DNA of 64,000 bases from contig JADJXV010000010.1 in NCBI GenBank assembly GCA_016720145.1, positions 62,001 through 126,000 of the forward strand, written 5' to 3'. Below, in pieces: positions 44,232-53,650 of the stretch. The first letter of the stretch is position 1. Each line of letters starts with the position of its first letter. The position numbers were made by a program, and so were the translations under genes. Under the pieces are notes generated by a model. The model did no database searches. It had not been told where the DNA came from and worked only from the letters and a program-made list of their open reading frames with translations. The stretch is from Ignavibacteria bacterium (GTDB lineage Bacteria > Bacteroidota > Ignavibacteria > Kapaibacteriales > UBA961).

Positions 44232-44424
44232 TGTGCTGTATTATTGTGGAATTACACGTTCTTGTTTTAGAAGTGCGGCGCTTGACGTTAATAAAATTTA
44301 TTGATTGCCGGGGGTTAACATAATTTAAGTATAACTACATTTTATGATTCAAAAGTTAATTCCTGAAAATATCTACGTCGAAATATGGTTGATAAATCTA
44401 ATGATTTACTTATAATACTGGTTA

Positions 44425-44826
44425 CTACCACAGTAATTTTAATCCAATTTCTTCATATTGTATCATCCGACTGTCTTTTGAAATTAACGTGTAATTACGT
44501 TTCAAAGCTTGAAAAATTAACATTCTATCAAAAGGGTCGTTATGATTATTGTATCTCTTCAAAGATCTGCTTTCAAGCGCTTCTTCAGGTTCTAAAGTTA
44601 TGAAGGTGAAACCTTGGGAGGTAACTGCCATCACTAAATCCTTACTATGAATATTAGAAATTACCAGTTTACCAATACTTTGTTTAATAGCAATTTCCCA
44701 TAATGATACACTACTAACAAAAACATTATTTATCGGATTAGAAATGATTTCGAGAGTGCTTTCTGGTATTGCTCTAGTATTTGCTATAGACCATAATAAA
44801 GTATGGGTGTCCAGGAGGAAATTCAC
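44425..44826 (-). CDS. PIN-domain (VapC-like) toxin
   Basis: 133 residues, PIN RNase fold. The acidic metal-binding residues are in MNFLLDTHTLLW (Asp6), the SLWEIAIK Glu and the HNDPFDRMLI Asp. A further acidic residue is in ISKDSRM near the end. Such toxins cut RNA (tRNA or rRNA). It overlaps the antitoxin by the 4 bases ATGA at 44823-44826, the normal arrangement. It is intact and most like type II TA ribonucleases. Confidence 0.88.
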   Translation of the reverse strand: MNFLLDTHTLLWSIANTRAIPESTLEIISNPINNVFVSSVSLWEIAIKQSIGKLVISNIHSKDLVMAVTSQGFTFITLEPEEALESRSLKRYNNHNDPFDRMLIFQALKRNYTLISKDSRMIQYEEIGLKLLW

Positions 44827-45065
44827 TCTTTTTCTCCTATAAACGCATCTATCGACATATCTAAATCATCTGAAAATTGGACGTCCATTTTTCCTTCAAG
44901 CACTCCGAGATTACGCTTGGAATTTGATGCAATCTGATAGGGAATGAGCAGAGCAACTGGATTATTGTCATCTCCAATAGAAATTGCAACTTGTTCACCT
45001 TTCTGCACTTGGAATAATATTTCCATGAAGTGAGTTGATATATCTTTTGCAGCTACTGTTTGCAT
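44823..45065 (-). CDS. Phd/YefM-family antitoxin
   Basis: 80 residues from the ATG at 45065 (MQTVAAKDISTHFMEIL), which matches the usual Phd/YefM start; an upstream ATG at 45098 would add 11 residues. The strand-helix DNA-binding head is followed by ISIGDDNNPVALLIPYQ and an acidic helical tail (DVQFSDDLDMSIDAFIGEKE) that should wrap the PIN toxin. It probably represses its own operon. The gene is followed by the toxin with a 4-base overlap. Confidence 0.85.
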   Translation of the reverse strand: MQTVAAKDISTHFMEILFQVQKGEQVAISIGDDNNPVALLIPYQIASNSKRNLGVLEGKMDVQFSDDLDMSIDAFIGEKE

Positions 45066-45122
45066 AGAGTAGAGTTGTAGTAGTTTGAGAGAACACATTC
45101 TTTAGACTGTAATATCATCTCA

Positions 45123-47117
45123 TCACTTCCTCGGTGTTTCCACATAAATCTGTACAGTACGGGAGAGATGGCGACCGATAGGAAGATTATTATCAAAAAT
45201 TGGAACTCCCTCACCATTACCGTACGTTTCGTACTTCGCTTCTTTTATCTTTGATTCTAATGCTTTACGTACAGACTCAGCACGTTCTTTGGAGAGCTTT
45301 TTGTTGTAGGCGTCATCACCGATTCTATCGGTATAACCATAAATTTTCACGGTTGAGTTATACTGAATTGAGGGGATAACGGCCGTCTCGATGATTTTAT
45401 CATTGTCCGGTGTAATTTCTGATTTGTTAAAATCAAATAACACTAGAGAGAATTTTGAAATTGTACGATCTGCGAGCTGTTCGGTGCGTTTGCGGGTGCT
45501 TGAAATATACTCAACCGGTATCGAACCATTCGTTTCTTGTTTGCCTCCAAGAGAATCTGCTGCGGTAAATTTATAATCGACAGGAACTTGCGAGTTTGAA
45601 AGTTCATTCGGACGTATGAGCCATCTTTGCGGTGGTGGGTCGCCGATGCCGACAAAATCGCGTAATATTCGGCCTGCTTGTGAAAGTGAAAGAGACCACG
45701 ATATGATAGATGAATTCGACTCAGCTTTTGGCTTGAATTCAATCAAATCAGGTGTCGCAATACGCTGCTCATCGCTTTTCATCATGATTGGTTCGAACAG
45801 CTCGCGATTAGTACTTTTAAGCTCCACGCGTCGATTTTCTGCATCGCCATCTGAGACGGAGGTAGCTGATGCTTTTTCCGGTAAGTCACGTGCTTCTACA
45901 GTAATTCTGTCGGCAGCTATTCCAAAGGATTTCACCAAATAATCTTTTGCAAAATTTGCTCGTTCTTCGCTGAGCTTTTTGTTTTTCGTTTCACCTTTTC
46001 CGTCGTTGCTACCGACTATTGTCAGCGCGCTCGTGGGATTTTGGCTCATACGATATCCAACCACATCCAATGTATGTCGATTTACTTCGATTGCATCTTG
46101 GGAGAGTGTAGCTAATGTAAAATTACCACGTTCACTTCTACCGGTGTAATCCTGGGATACGCTATCAGGCGTTGCTGAATTATTTGCGTAGAATATATAG
46201 GGGATAAAGGGATAAAGCTCTGCGTATTGGGCATCTTCTACTTTGATTGATGAAAGTGGAGTATAGGTGCCTTCCGATGTATAATAGCCTGATTCTAACC
46301 CTGTTTTGAGTGTAGAAGTTACAGGAAGAGGTTCGCTTTTGCCGCTGAACAAAATATTGATCCCAATACGAAGCTGAGGAACGCTCCAAGTCGTGTAATT
46401 AGAATTACTTGAGACATTAGTCAGCGGAAGGCGAAGGGTGATTTCCGGTGCGAGAATAGTCGATGAATTCAACCGATATTCGTAGCCGGCACCAAGTATA
46501 ATACCCAAGCGTACTGCTTTATCGACGATATCTGCGTCTGTGGTATAGGTTCGGCTTCGTGTTCCGGCAGGATTTGGAAAAGTAGCACCAGTATCGGTTA
46601 CTATTTCTGACTGTGTATATGTAGCCGATAATGGAATTCCGATTTCTAAACCGCCGGCGAGATAGATGGGAATATTACTAAAGAGATTGTTGATGTGCAA
46701 TACAGGTGAGAATTCAAGATTTGTAAGAGATGCGTCAAATGTATGTTCCGTTAGGGTATATTGAACAAAAGGAGGAGATAATGCCTTTATGAATCGTCCT
46801 CCAGTAGTGAGTTTTGCTCCCATAAAATTAACCCCAAGTCGACCTGAAACTGTAAATTGATCATTGATAGGGAATGCAATCATTCCGCCGAACGCGAGAG
46901 ACAAGCTTGTACTGTTTTGGTTAAATAAAGTAGTATCATCAGGGAAAATAGGTGAATTAAATTGACCATTTAGTCCGGGAACTTTAAAATTTGGGGAGTG
47001 AAAATTGAAATTTAAACCTGCGTAACCTCCGTACATGACAGGTTTTTTGGTTTGAGAAAACAAAGGTGAAGCTGAGCAAACGAGAAGTACAACACAAATT
47101 ATTCGCAACATTTTCAT
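45123..47117 (-). CDS. Outer-membrane protein with barrel and two OmpA-like domains
   Basis: 664 residues with a signal peptide (MKMLRIICVVLLVCSASPLFSQ). Residues ~25-270 are an outer-membrane beta-barrel in style (FNFHSPNFKVPGLNG, GYEYRLNSSTILAPEITLRL). Two OmpA-like peptidoglycan-binding regions follow. The first is around SQDAIEVNRHTLDVVGYRM...KKLSEERANFAKDYLV (near residues 340-420). The second is at the C-terminus (DFNKSEITPDNDKI...LSKERAESVRKALES). It should link the outer membrane to the cell wall. The doubled OmpA domain is unusual. It is divergent from the surface operon at 47433, and the tail is separated from the antitoxin gene by 57 bases. Confidence 0.87.
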   Translation of the reverse strand: MKMLRIICVVLLVCSASPLFSQTKKPVMYGGYAGLNFNFHSPNFKVPGLNGQFNSPIFPDDTTLFNQNSTSLSLAFGGMIAFPINDQFTVSGRLGVNFMGAKLTTGGRFIKALSPPFVQYTLTEHTFDASLTNLEFSPVLHINNLFSNIPIYLAGGLEIGIPLSATYTQSEIVTDTGATFPNPAGTRSRTYTTDADIVDKAVRLGIILGAGYEYRLNSSTILAPEITLRLPLTNVSSNSNYTTWSVPQLRIGINILFSGKSEPLPVTSTLKTGLESGYYTSEGTYTPLSSIKVEDAQYAELYPFIPYIFYANNSATPDSVSQDYTGRSERGNFTLATLSQDAIEVNRHTLDVVGYRMSQNPTSALTIVGSNDGKGETKNKKLSEERANFAKDYLVKSFGIAADRITVEARDLPEKASATSVSDGDAENRRVELKSTNRELFEPIMMKSDEQRIATPDLIEFKPKAESNSSIISWSLSLSQAGRILRDFVGIGDPPPQRWLIRPNELSNSQVPVDYKFTAADSLGGKQETNGSIPVEYISSTRKRTEQLADRTISKFSLVLFDFNKSEITPDNDKIIETAVIPSIQYNSTVKIYGYTDRIGDDAYNKKLSKERAESVRKALESKIKEAKYETYGNGEGVPIFDNNLPIGRHLSRTVQIYVETPRK

Positions 47118-47432
47118 AGAAAGGAGTTTAAAATTGATACAAAAAACATTCTTTACTTATAGAACAAATGCAATTTACTAAAATCGCCCTATTTTAGCAC
47201 TATATGGAATGGTATGGACGAAGATTGAATATTGAAATACTTCTATTACAGAGCAATCTTGTACATACATATCAGTGATATGTCTTAGATAATTAATTAA
47301 AATTATTACGGTAATACTGAACGATGGAGTAGAATCAATTAACATTTCGGTAGTAAAGAATATTTTACCGACTACAATTGAAGTCGTATATTTGCCGCTT
47401 ATTGAATTGAATACAAATTAACGTGAAAAGTA
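47118..47432. other. Divergent promoter region between the OmpA gene and the surface operon
   Basis: 315 AT-rich bases. Towards the plus-strand operon a TATATTTG at 47387 fits a -7 box. No binding-site repeats are evident. Confidence 0.45.
47387..47394 (+). promoter_or_regulatory. Candidate -7 box of the surface operon
   Basis: TATATTTG matches TAnnTTTG and lies 39 bases before the first ATG of the operon. No clear TTTG -33 element is at the expected distance. Confidence 0.4.
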
Positions 47433-48218
47433 ATGACGCTACTGATACCACATCAAACATCTCGATTGATGACTTCGATAATCGCCGGCGTTGTGATAGT
47501 TACCCTCTTATTGTCATCTTCAATTACCGCTCAGGAAGTACGAATTACAGTAAGTGATGCCACAGCAAAGCAAGGAGATTTAAAAGCTATTGAAGTGACA
47601 GGGACGATTGCCGATACGATACTCGACAGTGTAAGAATTAGAGTGAATTACAATGCTAATCGATTGAAAATAGATAGTGTTACCGGTGGAAATGAATATG
47701 CACTTCAATGCTTACAACCTTCATTTATCGATCAAGTATTTATTAGTGATGGAGTACTTGAAATATCCTGCTCAAATATAAAACAAACGACTGATGGTAA
47801 GCTCTTTGTATTGCATTGTACTATACTTGCAGGCACCGGCACGGTGGCAGAAATTGCGCCTGTTGAGTGTTTTGTAAATGGAATCAAAAAAGAAGGAATC
47901 CTTTCAATCGGTACTATCACTATTGACGATATTCCAGTCACTGTTAAATTTAAAGAAGGAATTGGTTTTCCCTACGAAAATCCCTCCTACACCACCATCC
48001 GAATTCCATATTCTATCGACAATCCAACCAAAGTTTCATTTACTTTATATGATATTCTCGGTAGAATTGTCGAAGATATTTCACCAATCGAACGCATCCA
48101 AGGGATCTACGAATTCAATTATATTCCTCGGGATGGAGTATTTGCAAACGGAGCTTATTTTGTCAAAATGACCACCGACTCCAAGGTGTATTTCACATAT
48201 TTTATGAGGATACGATGA
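47433..48218 (+). CDS. Exported cohesin-like protein with T9SS-type C-terminal domain
   Basis: 261 residues; a start at 47466 (MTSIIAGVV) would also fit. A signal peptide ends near SSSITAQ. Residues ~35-175 look like a cohesin-type or Ig-like beta domain (VRIRVNYNANRLKIDSV, DGVLEISCSNIKQTTDGKLFVLHCTI). The last ~85 residues (GFPYENPSYTTIRIPYS to YFVKMTTDSKVYF) are a T9SS sorting domain. The gene's TGA overlaps the next gene's start, so the three genes form an operon. It is probably a secreted or surface-anchored binding protein. Confidence 0.75.
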   Translation: MTLLIPHQTSRLMTSIIAGVVIVTLLLSSSITAQEVRITVSDATAKQGDLKAIEVTGTIADTILDSVRIRVNYNANRLKIDSVTGGNEYALQCLQPSFIDQVFISDGVLEISCSNIKQTTDGKLFVLHCTILAGTGTVAEIAPVECFVNGIKKEGILSIGTITIDDIPVTVKFKEGIGFPYENPSYTTIRIPYSIDNPTKVSFTLYDILGRIVEDISPIERIQGIYEFNYIPRDGVFANGAYFVKMTTDSKVYFTYFMRIR

Positions 48219-49672
48219 TGATAATCTCATCCTGTAAAAATATCTACTTGTGTAAATATAAACATAGTAACCGGTTGCGCATCATTTACACATTAATTCT
48301 CTGCTTGATTTTTACTGTTCCTTCCTTCGCGTATTCACCATCTACGGTGCTACACTATGCTGACAATTCTTCTGAAAAAACAAATGAAGGCAAAGAATTT
48401 TGGCTTTGTTTTCAGAGAAATTTTAAAGATACCGAGACAAAACCTAATGTTAAAAATACTAATGATCTTGCGCTTGAATTGTTCATATCAGCATCGAAAG
48501 ACGCTACTGTCACGATTCGAATCGAAGGGTTAAAGTATGATACTGTTGTCAATGTAACGGCCGGAATAGTTTTGAATATCAAAATTGATAAATCAGCCGA
48601 AATCAAAACATTTGAAATTTATGAACGCTTGGCTGTCCATATTGTGGCTGACAAACCTATTACAGTTTACGGGCTCAGTAGTAGATTTCAGACAACTGAT
48701 GCTTTTTTAGGTTTTCCTGTTGATGTGCTTGGCAACCATTATATGATAATAGGTTATAAGTATTCGGAAGGATTCTTATCTCAATTTGCAATTGTTGCCA
48801 CAGAAGATGAAACGAAAGTGACAATTACTCCCACTGCTACCACTTCGATCAAACATGCAGCAGGGGTACCATTTACAATTCTTTTGAACCGTGGCGATGT
48901 CTATCAAGTATCGTCACAGAAGTCCACTGTTGAAAGAACAGATTTAACAGGTAGTACAATTTCTTCTACCAAGAAAATTGCTGTTTTTAGCGGCCATCAG
49001 TGTGCGTATGTACCTGAGGGGATAGTTGGTTGCAATCATTTGGTTGAGCAGATGGCACCTATAAGTACTTGGGGTGAAGTTTTTTTTATTGGGAAGTTAG
49101 AAAGCCGTGCTAAGTATTCGATACGGGTTCTAGCACATGAAGCAAACACCACAGTATATCTTAATTCTGATCTTGTAGCAACACTAGGTAAAGGTGAATT
49201 TTATGATAATTCTGAACTATCTCAAAATAGTATGGTTACATCAAATCATTCCGTTCTTGTCGCTCAATATTCGCATGGATTCTTGAATGGTGATGCAATT
49301 GGCGATCCGATGATGTTACTCGTCAGTCCATCCGAACAATTTATGAGTGAGTTTAGGTTCGCAACACCTAAAAGCGGTGAATGGAATCACTACATCAATG
49401 TTGTAATACCTACACGTAGCATATCAACTCTTAAAATTGACGGCAAGTCACTTAATAGCAATGTGTTATATGAAAATTTCGATAAAAGTGATTACTCAAT
49501 TGTTCAGCTTAGAGTAATGTATGGCTTCCATACAATCTCAGCAGACATCCCTTTCGGAATGTGTTCGTACGGCTTTGGTTATGGCGGACAAGCGTATGAT
49601 GCATACGGTACTATGGGTGGACAGTCGTTTAACACAATACAAGAAACAGATAACGGAAAATTAAATAAATAG
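48215..49672 (+). CDS. IgGFc-binding N-terminal-domain protein, paralogue 1
   Basis: 485 residues. A hydrophobic segment near residues 20-40 (IYTLILCLIFTVPSFAYS) acts as a signal or anchor after a ~20-residue head. The rest is the IgGFc-binding N-terminal domain: GKEFWLCFQRNFKD near residue 65, VYGLSSRFQTTDAFLGFPVDVLG, FSGHQCAYVPEGIVGCNHLVEQM and the closing YGFGYGGQAYDAYGTMGGQS. Such domains are found in surface proteins of this phylum; the true ligand is unknown. It overlaps the upstream gene by ATGA, and the next paralogue begins 4 bases after its stop. Confidence 0.85.
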   Translation: MMIISSCKNIYLCKYKHSNRLRIIYTLILCLIFTVPSFAYSPSTVLHYADNSSEKTNEGKEFWLCFQRNFKDTETKPNVKNTNDLALELFISASKDATVTIRIEGLKYDTVVNVTAGIVLNIKIDKSAEIKTFEIYERLAVHIVADKPITVYGLSSRFQTTDAFLGFPVDVLGNHYMIIGYKYSEGFLSQFAIVATEDETKVTITPTATTSIKHAAGVPFTILLNRGDVYQVSSQKSTVERTDLTGSTISSTKKIAVFSGHQCAYVPEGIVGCNHLVEQMAPISTWGEVFFIGKLESRAKYSIRVLAHEANTTVYLNSDLVATLGKGEFYDNSELSQNSMVTSNHSVLVAQYSHGFLNGDAIGDPMMLLVSPSEQFMSEFRFATPKSGEWNHYINVVIPTRSISTLKIDGKSLNSNVLYENFDKSDYSIVQLRVMYGFHTISADIPFGMCSYGFGYGGQAYDAYGTMGGQSFNTIQETDNGKLNK

Positions 49673-49675
49673 AAA

Positions 49676-52099
49676 ATGATTCTGAAGAACAGCTCTAATT
49701 GTAAATATTTGAAATATTTGGCTATTTGTCGAAGTTGTAGATTCGTGCTTCTTCTGCTTGTCGTTTGTGTGTCATTCTATAATCTATCTGCACAATCCGG
49801 TGTGGTCAACATTCGTGAAAAAACTACAGAGGGCACTGAATTCTGGTTGTGTTTTCAGAGGAATTTTAAAGATACTCCACCTAATCAAGCTCCGACTAAA
49901 TCATCCAATGATTTGTTCTTAGAACTCTTTATCACCGGTAGTAATGATTCAAAAGTATCAATCGAAATAGATGGTCTCGGCTTTCGTAGGGAAATTAAGG
50001 TAGCCGGCGGTACGGTAGTCAATGTGAAAATTGACCCAGCTGCACAAGTAAAAGGTGAGGAAATTGCCCAACGACTTGCTATTCATATAGTATCCGACAA
50101 TCCAATTTCAGTGTATGGTCTCAATAGTCGTTTTCAAACAACAGATACATACTTAGGGCTGCCGGTGTCGGTACTCGGCACTGAATACAGGGCAATAGGA
50201 TATAATTATTCAGAAGGGCTACTTTCTCAATTTGCAATCATCGCTACAGAAGATGAAACCAATGTGACGATTACACCTAGTTCTTATACTTCCAAGGGGC
50301 ATCCACCCGGCGTGCCCTATACCGTCAAGCTGCGTCGAGGAGATGTATTTCAAGTGACGTCAAATTTAGATATGAACGCTAAAACTGATTTAACCGGCTC
50401 AAAAATTACTTCAGACAAAAAAATTGCTCTTTTCAGCGGACATCAATGTGCTTATGTGCCGGAGAGAGTTGTAGGTTGTAATCACTTAGTCGAGCAAATG
50501 CCACCTGTCAATGCGTGGGGAAATCATTATTATGTTGGAATGCTTGAAGGGCGTTCGAAATATACTATTCGTGTATTAGCGAATGAACCGAATACGAAAG
50601 TGTTTGAAAATTCAGTACTTGTAGCTACATTGGGTGCCGGTGAATTCTACGAAAATTCTTCTGTTCGACAACATTTGCAAATTACGGGAGATCACCCAAT
50701 CTTGGTTGTACAATACTCTCAAGGGTTTTTAAATGGCGATGCAATAAGCGACCCAATGATGCTCCTCGCGAGTCCGACCCAACAGTTCATTAAAGCATAT
50801 CGATTCGCAACACCTAAAAGTGGTGAATGGAGACATTTTGTGAATGTTGTCGTTCCGACAGAAGCTATTGCAAGTTTGCGGTTGGATGGTAGGATGGTCG
50901 ATTCAACAATATTCGAAACTCTCGGACTCAGTAGATATTCGATTGCTCAAATTCAGGTATTGTATGGTACACATACTTTACGTGCGGAGCAGCCTTTTGG
51001 TATGTATTCCTATGGATTTGGTTACGGTAGTCAAGCTTATGATGCGTACGGCACTATGGGCGGACAGTCATTTTTTGAGATTGAGCCCGTACCCGATACG
51101 ATTGCACCTTCAGGTGAATCTCGACTCTTATCAGGGAGAATACAAACAATTATTCGTGATGACCGCACAACAGATAGAGGCCTAAAATCGGTTAAGGTGT
51201 TGTTCGCTCAAGGGTTACAAACGGCAATTCCCACAATTGAGGAGGGACTTCCACAAGTTACTTTTTTAGTAAAACCCATACAATCAAACACACCCGGTCG
51301 AATGGTGCTCCAAGCAACTGATGTAGCAGGAAATCGATCGATATTTACGGTTTGTTATTCACTTGATAACCAAACTGAAAAATATGCTTTTGATTTCTGT
51401 CAAGGTGAAAATAAAGAATGTTTACCGGAAAAATCCTGGCAAGCCGGTGTGTATGGTATTCTTGGTCAAAGCTATCTCTCTCCCGATTTCTCGTCCACCG
51501 GTACTGTGATTTCCAATGGTAAATTCTCCAATGGTTCGGGGACAGGCGGCTATGGCGGAATGTTTATTTCTAAAAGACTTGAAGCAGATTTTGCACTTTC
51601 AACACGGGTGGAACTCCATAATACGGCCGGAGTTATTGTTGCTCCAGACAGTACGGTCGGTCAAATTCGAGATCCTAACACCGGAGCAATTGTACCATTT
51701 CAAGAGTCACGTTCCATTAAGCTGACCGGACTGTCTATGTCACTCGGAATTGCTGTAGAATGGTACGTGGACAGGTCGATTTATTTCCTTGCCGGAATGC
51801 AGGGCGAAATGCTACTTTCGAAATCTGTAGAAGTCAAACGCTCCATCTTACTTCCGATAAATGCAGTGTTTCAATCGAATGGAGAATCTGAAATTATCGA
51901 ACCGGTAACTGAACTATCATCATTACAAACGATACGCTTAGGTGCGTTTGGAGGAATTGGATTCACTCAATCTATCGGTAATTCAATCTCCGTATTTACC
52001 GAAGCTACTTATACTCAGCTCTTTGGTAGTATTATTTCAGATGGTAAATGGAATGTTTCTCGACTTCATTTGCATGTAGGTGCTAAATTGAGATGGTAG
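49676..52099 (+). CDS. IgGFc-binding paralogue 2 fused to an outer-membrane barrel-like domain
   Basis: 807 residues. The first ~460 residues are closely similar to the neighbouring paralogue (TEFWLCFQRNFKD, FSGHQCAYVPERVVGCNHLVEQMPP, YGFGYGSQAYDAYGTMGGQS). An Ig-like stretch follows (IQTIIRDDRTTDRGLKSV). From about residue 590 a glycine- and aromatic-rich beta-barrel-like domain appears (AGVYGILGQSYLSPDF to HLHVGAKLRW, ending in an aromatic residue as outer-membrane barrels do). So this member could anchor the IgGFc domain in the outer membrane while paralogue 1 is free. The pair looks like a tandem duplication. A strong terminator follows. Confidence 0.85.
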   Translation: MILKNSSNCKYLKYLAICRSCRFVLLLLVVCVSFYNLSAQSGVVNIREKTTEGTEFWLCFQRNFKDTPPNQAPTKSSNDLFLELFITGSNDSKVSIEIDGLGFRREIKVAGGTVVNVKIDPAAQVKGEEIAQRLAIHIVSDNPISVYGLNSRFQTTDTYLGLPVSVLGTEYRAIGYNYSEGLLSQFAIIATEDETNVTITPSSYTSKGHPPGVPYTVKLRRGDVFQVTSNLDMNAKTDLTGSKITSDKKIALFSGHQCAYVPERVVGCNHLVEQMPPVNAWGNHYYVGMLEGRSKYTIRVLANEPNTKVFENSVLVATLGAGEFYENSSVRQHLQITGDHPILVVQYSQGFLNGDAISDPMMLLASPTQQFIKAYRFATPKSGEWRHFVNVVVPTEAIASLRLDGRMVDSTIFETLGLSRYSIAQIQVLYGTHTLRAEQPFGMYSYGFGYGSQAYDAYGTMGGQSFFEIEPVPDTIAPSGESRLLSGRIQTIIRDDRTTDRGLKSVKVLFAQGLQTAIPTIEEGLPQVTFLVKPIQSNTPGRMVLQATDVAGNRSIFTVCYSLDNQTEKYAFDFCQGENKECLPEKSWQAGVYGILGQSYLSPDFSSTGTVISNGKFSNGSGTGGYGGMFISKRLEADFALSTRVELHNTAGVIVAPDSTVGQIRDPNTGAIVPFQESRSIKLTGLSMSLGIAVEWYVDRSIYFLAGMQGEMLLSKSVEVKRSILLPINAVFQSNGESEIIEPVTELSSLQTIRLGAFGGIGFTQSIGNSISVFTEATYTQLFGSIISDGKWNVSRLHLHVGAKLRW

Positions 52100-52116
52100 T
52101 ATGAATTGTAGTATCT

Positions 52117-52153
52117 AAAAAGTCTGTTTTATTCCTTAGAACAGACTTTTTTT
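52117..52153 (+). terminator. Rho-independent terminator of the surface operon
   Basis: Stem AAAAAGTCTGTT (52117-52128) with AACAGACTTTTT (52140-52151), then further T. It is 18 bases past the last stop. Confidence 0.88.
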
Positions 52154-52301
52154 ATTGTTCAGGATAGTAACTTGAAAACAATACTATTTCATAAATTGTG
52201 AATGCAACAATTCTTTCCATACGGTATGGAAATTTTAAAAAAAAAGTGCTAATTTGCCGATCAAATCAACGGACTGAATATTCAATAATCAAGTAACTAG
52301 T

Positions 52302-53594
52302 ATGGATTTCTCCCTCGAGCAGCTTGCCCACGATCTCAAAACAGCCCAAGAATTTGTATCACATCATATTATCAATCGTGAAGAAGTAATTGCACAAGCA
52401 TTTTGCGCATTTCTCACGGGTGAACATATATTGCTGCAAAGCCGTACGGGTGTCGGCAAATCTTTGCTTGCCGAACAGATTTTTGAAATGTTTGAAGGGG
52501 CGAGTATTTTCAGAGTGCAGGCATCGAAAGAACAACAACCGGATACATATTTTGGTGGCTTAGATATTGAAAAACTGAAAACTGGAAAAATATATCACAA
52601 TACAGAGGGTTCGTTAGTAGAGAGTGATTTTGGTTTTATAGATGAAATTTTCGACGCTAATGACTTCACACTACGAGCGTTACTGTCATTGCTCAATGAA
52701 CGTCGGATGATTCGTGGTGTACAAAATGTACCATCTAAAATCCATACAGTCATCGCTGCTACGAATTATCTGCGAATCAGCGAAGTGACAGAAGCTGTCC
52801 TCGATAGATTTCTCTATAAATCAATTATATTACCCGACAAAGACCCATTAGTGCAGTTCAAAATATCTGCTCAGTATTCACAACATTCAGGGAGAGTGCT
52901 CAGCCCTGAAAAACGAATCAAGTATTCACATTTAAAGAAATTACAATTGATGATTTCGGGTATTGACACTACCTATAAGTTTGCAATCAGCGCCGAAATG
53001 CTCTATTTTACCAATCTAGTCATCAGGCATTACGAGTTCTCTCGTAACCGTTCATTACGTGAAAGATTTAAAGGTCAATCTACCTCTGCTTTCAGTGATT
53101 TCTATATCTCTCCTCGTACACAAGCCAAATCACTTGATTTATTACGTGCGCTGGCTTTTATGGACGGTAGGACACTAGCTACGACACAAGATGTAGAAAA
53201 ATTATACTACATATTTGCTACTGTTGGACTTCCTGAAGAAGTACAAGCCTTCAAAAAATCATTCCACACGATAAATAATGCGCTAAACTCCGGGAATGGT
53301 TTTGAACAAATCAGAATTCTCCTTGCGTATGAAACATTACTCGAACAGATTGAATTAGACCATACTATACTTCATAGACCGCTGAACACTACCCTTTCCA
53401 ATACACCACTAAGAATGACTTTGCTCGAATGGCTCAAGGAAAAAGTAGTAGGAATTGACCAAGCCGTTCATCATAACAAACGTGTCCTTGAGCATTTCAT
53501 TCATGAACTTGTGCCAGTGTGTGATGAAGTTCGCGAGCTCAAAATGGCACTTGAAAAAGAAACAACAAGAATATTCCAACACATTGAAAATTAA
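52302..53594 (+). CDS. MoxR/RavA-type AAA+ ATPase
   Basis: 430 residues. The AAA+ core shows Walker A QSRTGVGKSLLAEQIF (near residue 47), Walker B FGFIDEIFDAN (near residue 108), sensor 1 VIAATNYL (near residue 146) and arginine-finger region TEAVLDRFLYKS. YFGGLDIEKLKTGKIYHNTEGSLVESDF is the MoxR-family insert. The first residue of Walker A is Ser rather than Gly. A helical C-terminal part fits the RavA-like branch, which acts with a VWA-domain partner as a chaperone. No VWA gene is adjacent here. A TAATTTG lies at 52250, 52 bases upstream, as a weak -7 box. Family is sure; the client is unknown. Confidence 0.85.
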   Translation: MDFSLEQLAHDLKTAQEFVSHHIINREEVIAQAFCAFLTGEHILLQSRTGVGKSLLAEQIFEMFEGASIFRVQASKEQQPDTYFGGLDIEKLKTGKIYHNTEGSLVESDFGFIDEIFDANDFTLRALLSLLNERRMIRGVQNVPSKIHTVIAATNYLRISEVTEAVLDRFLYKSIILPDKDPLVQFKISAQYSQHSGRVLSPEKRIKYSHLKKLQLMISGIDTTYKFAISAEMLYFTNLVIRHYEFSRNRSLRERFKGQSTSAFSDFYISPRTQAKSLDLLRALAFMDGRTLATTQDVEKLYYIFATVGLPEEVQAFKKSFHTINNALNSGNGFEQIRILLAYETLLEQIELDHTILHRPLNTTLSNTPLRMTLLEWLKEKVVGIDQAVHHNKRVLEHFIHELVPVCDEVRELKMALEKETTRIFQHIEN

Positions 53595-53650
53595 TTATAT
53601 ATCAGTGATCACTTGAACAAGTATCACGTACAATTACCAAGTATTCAATC

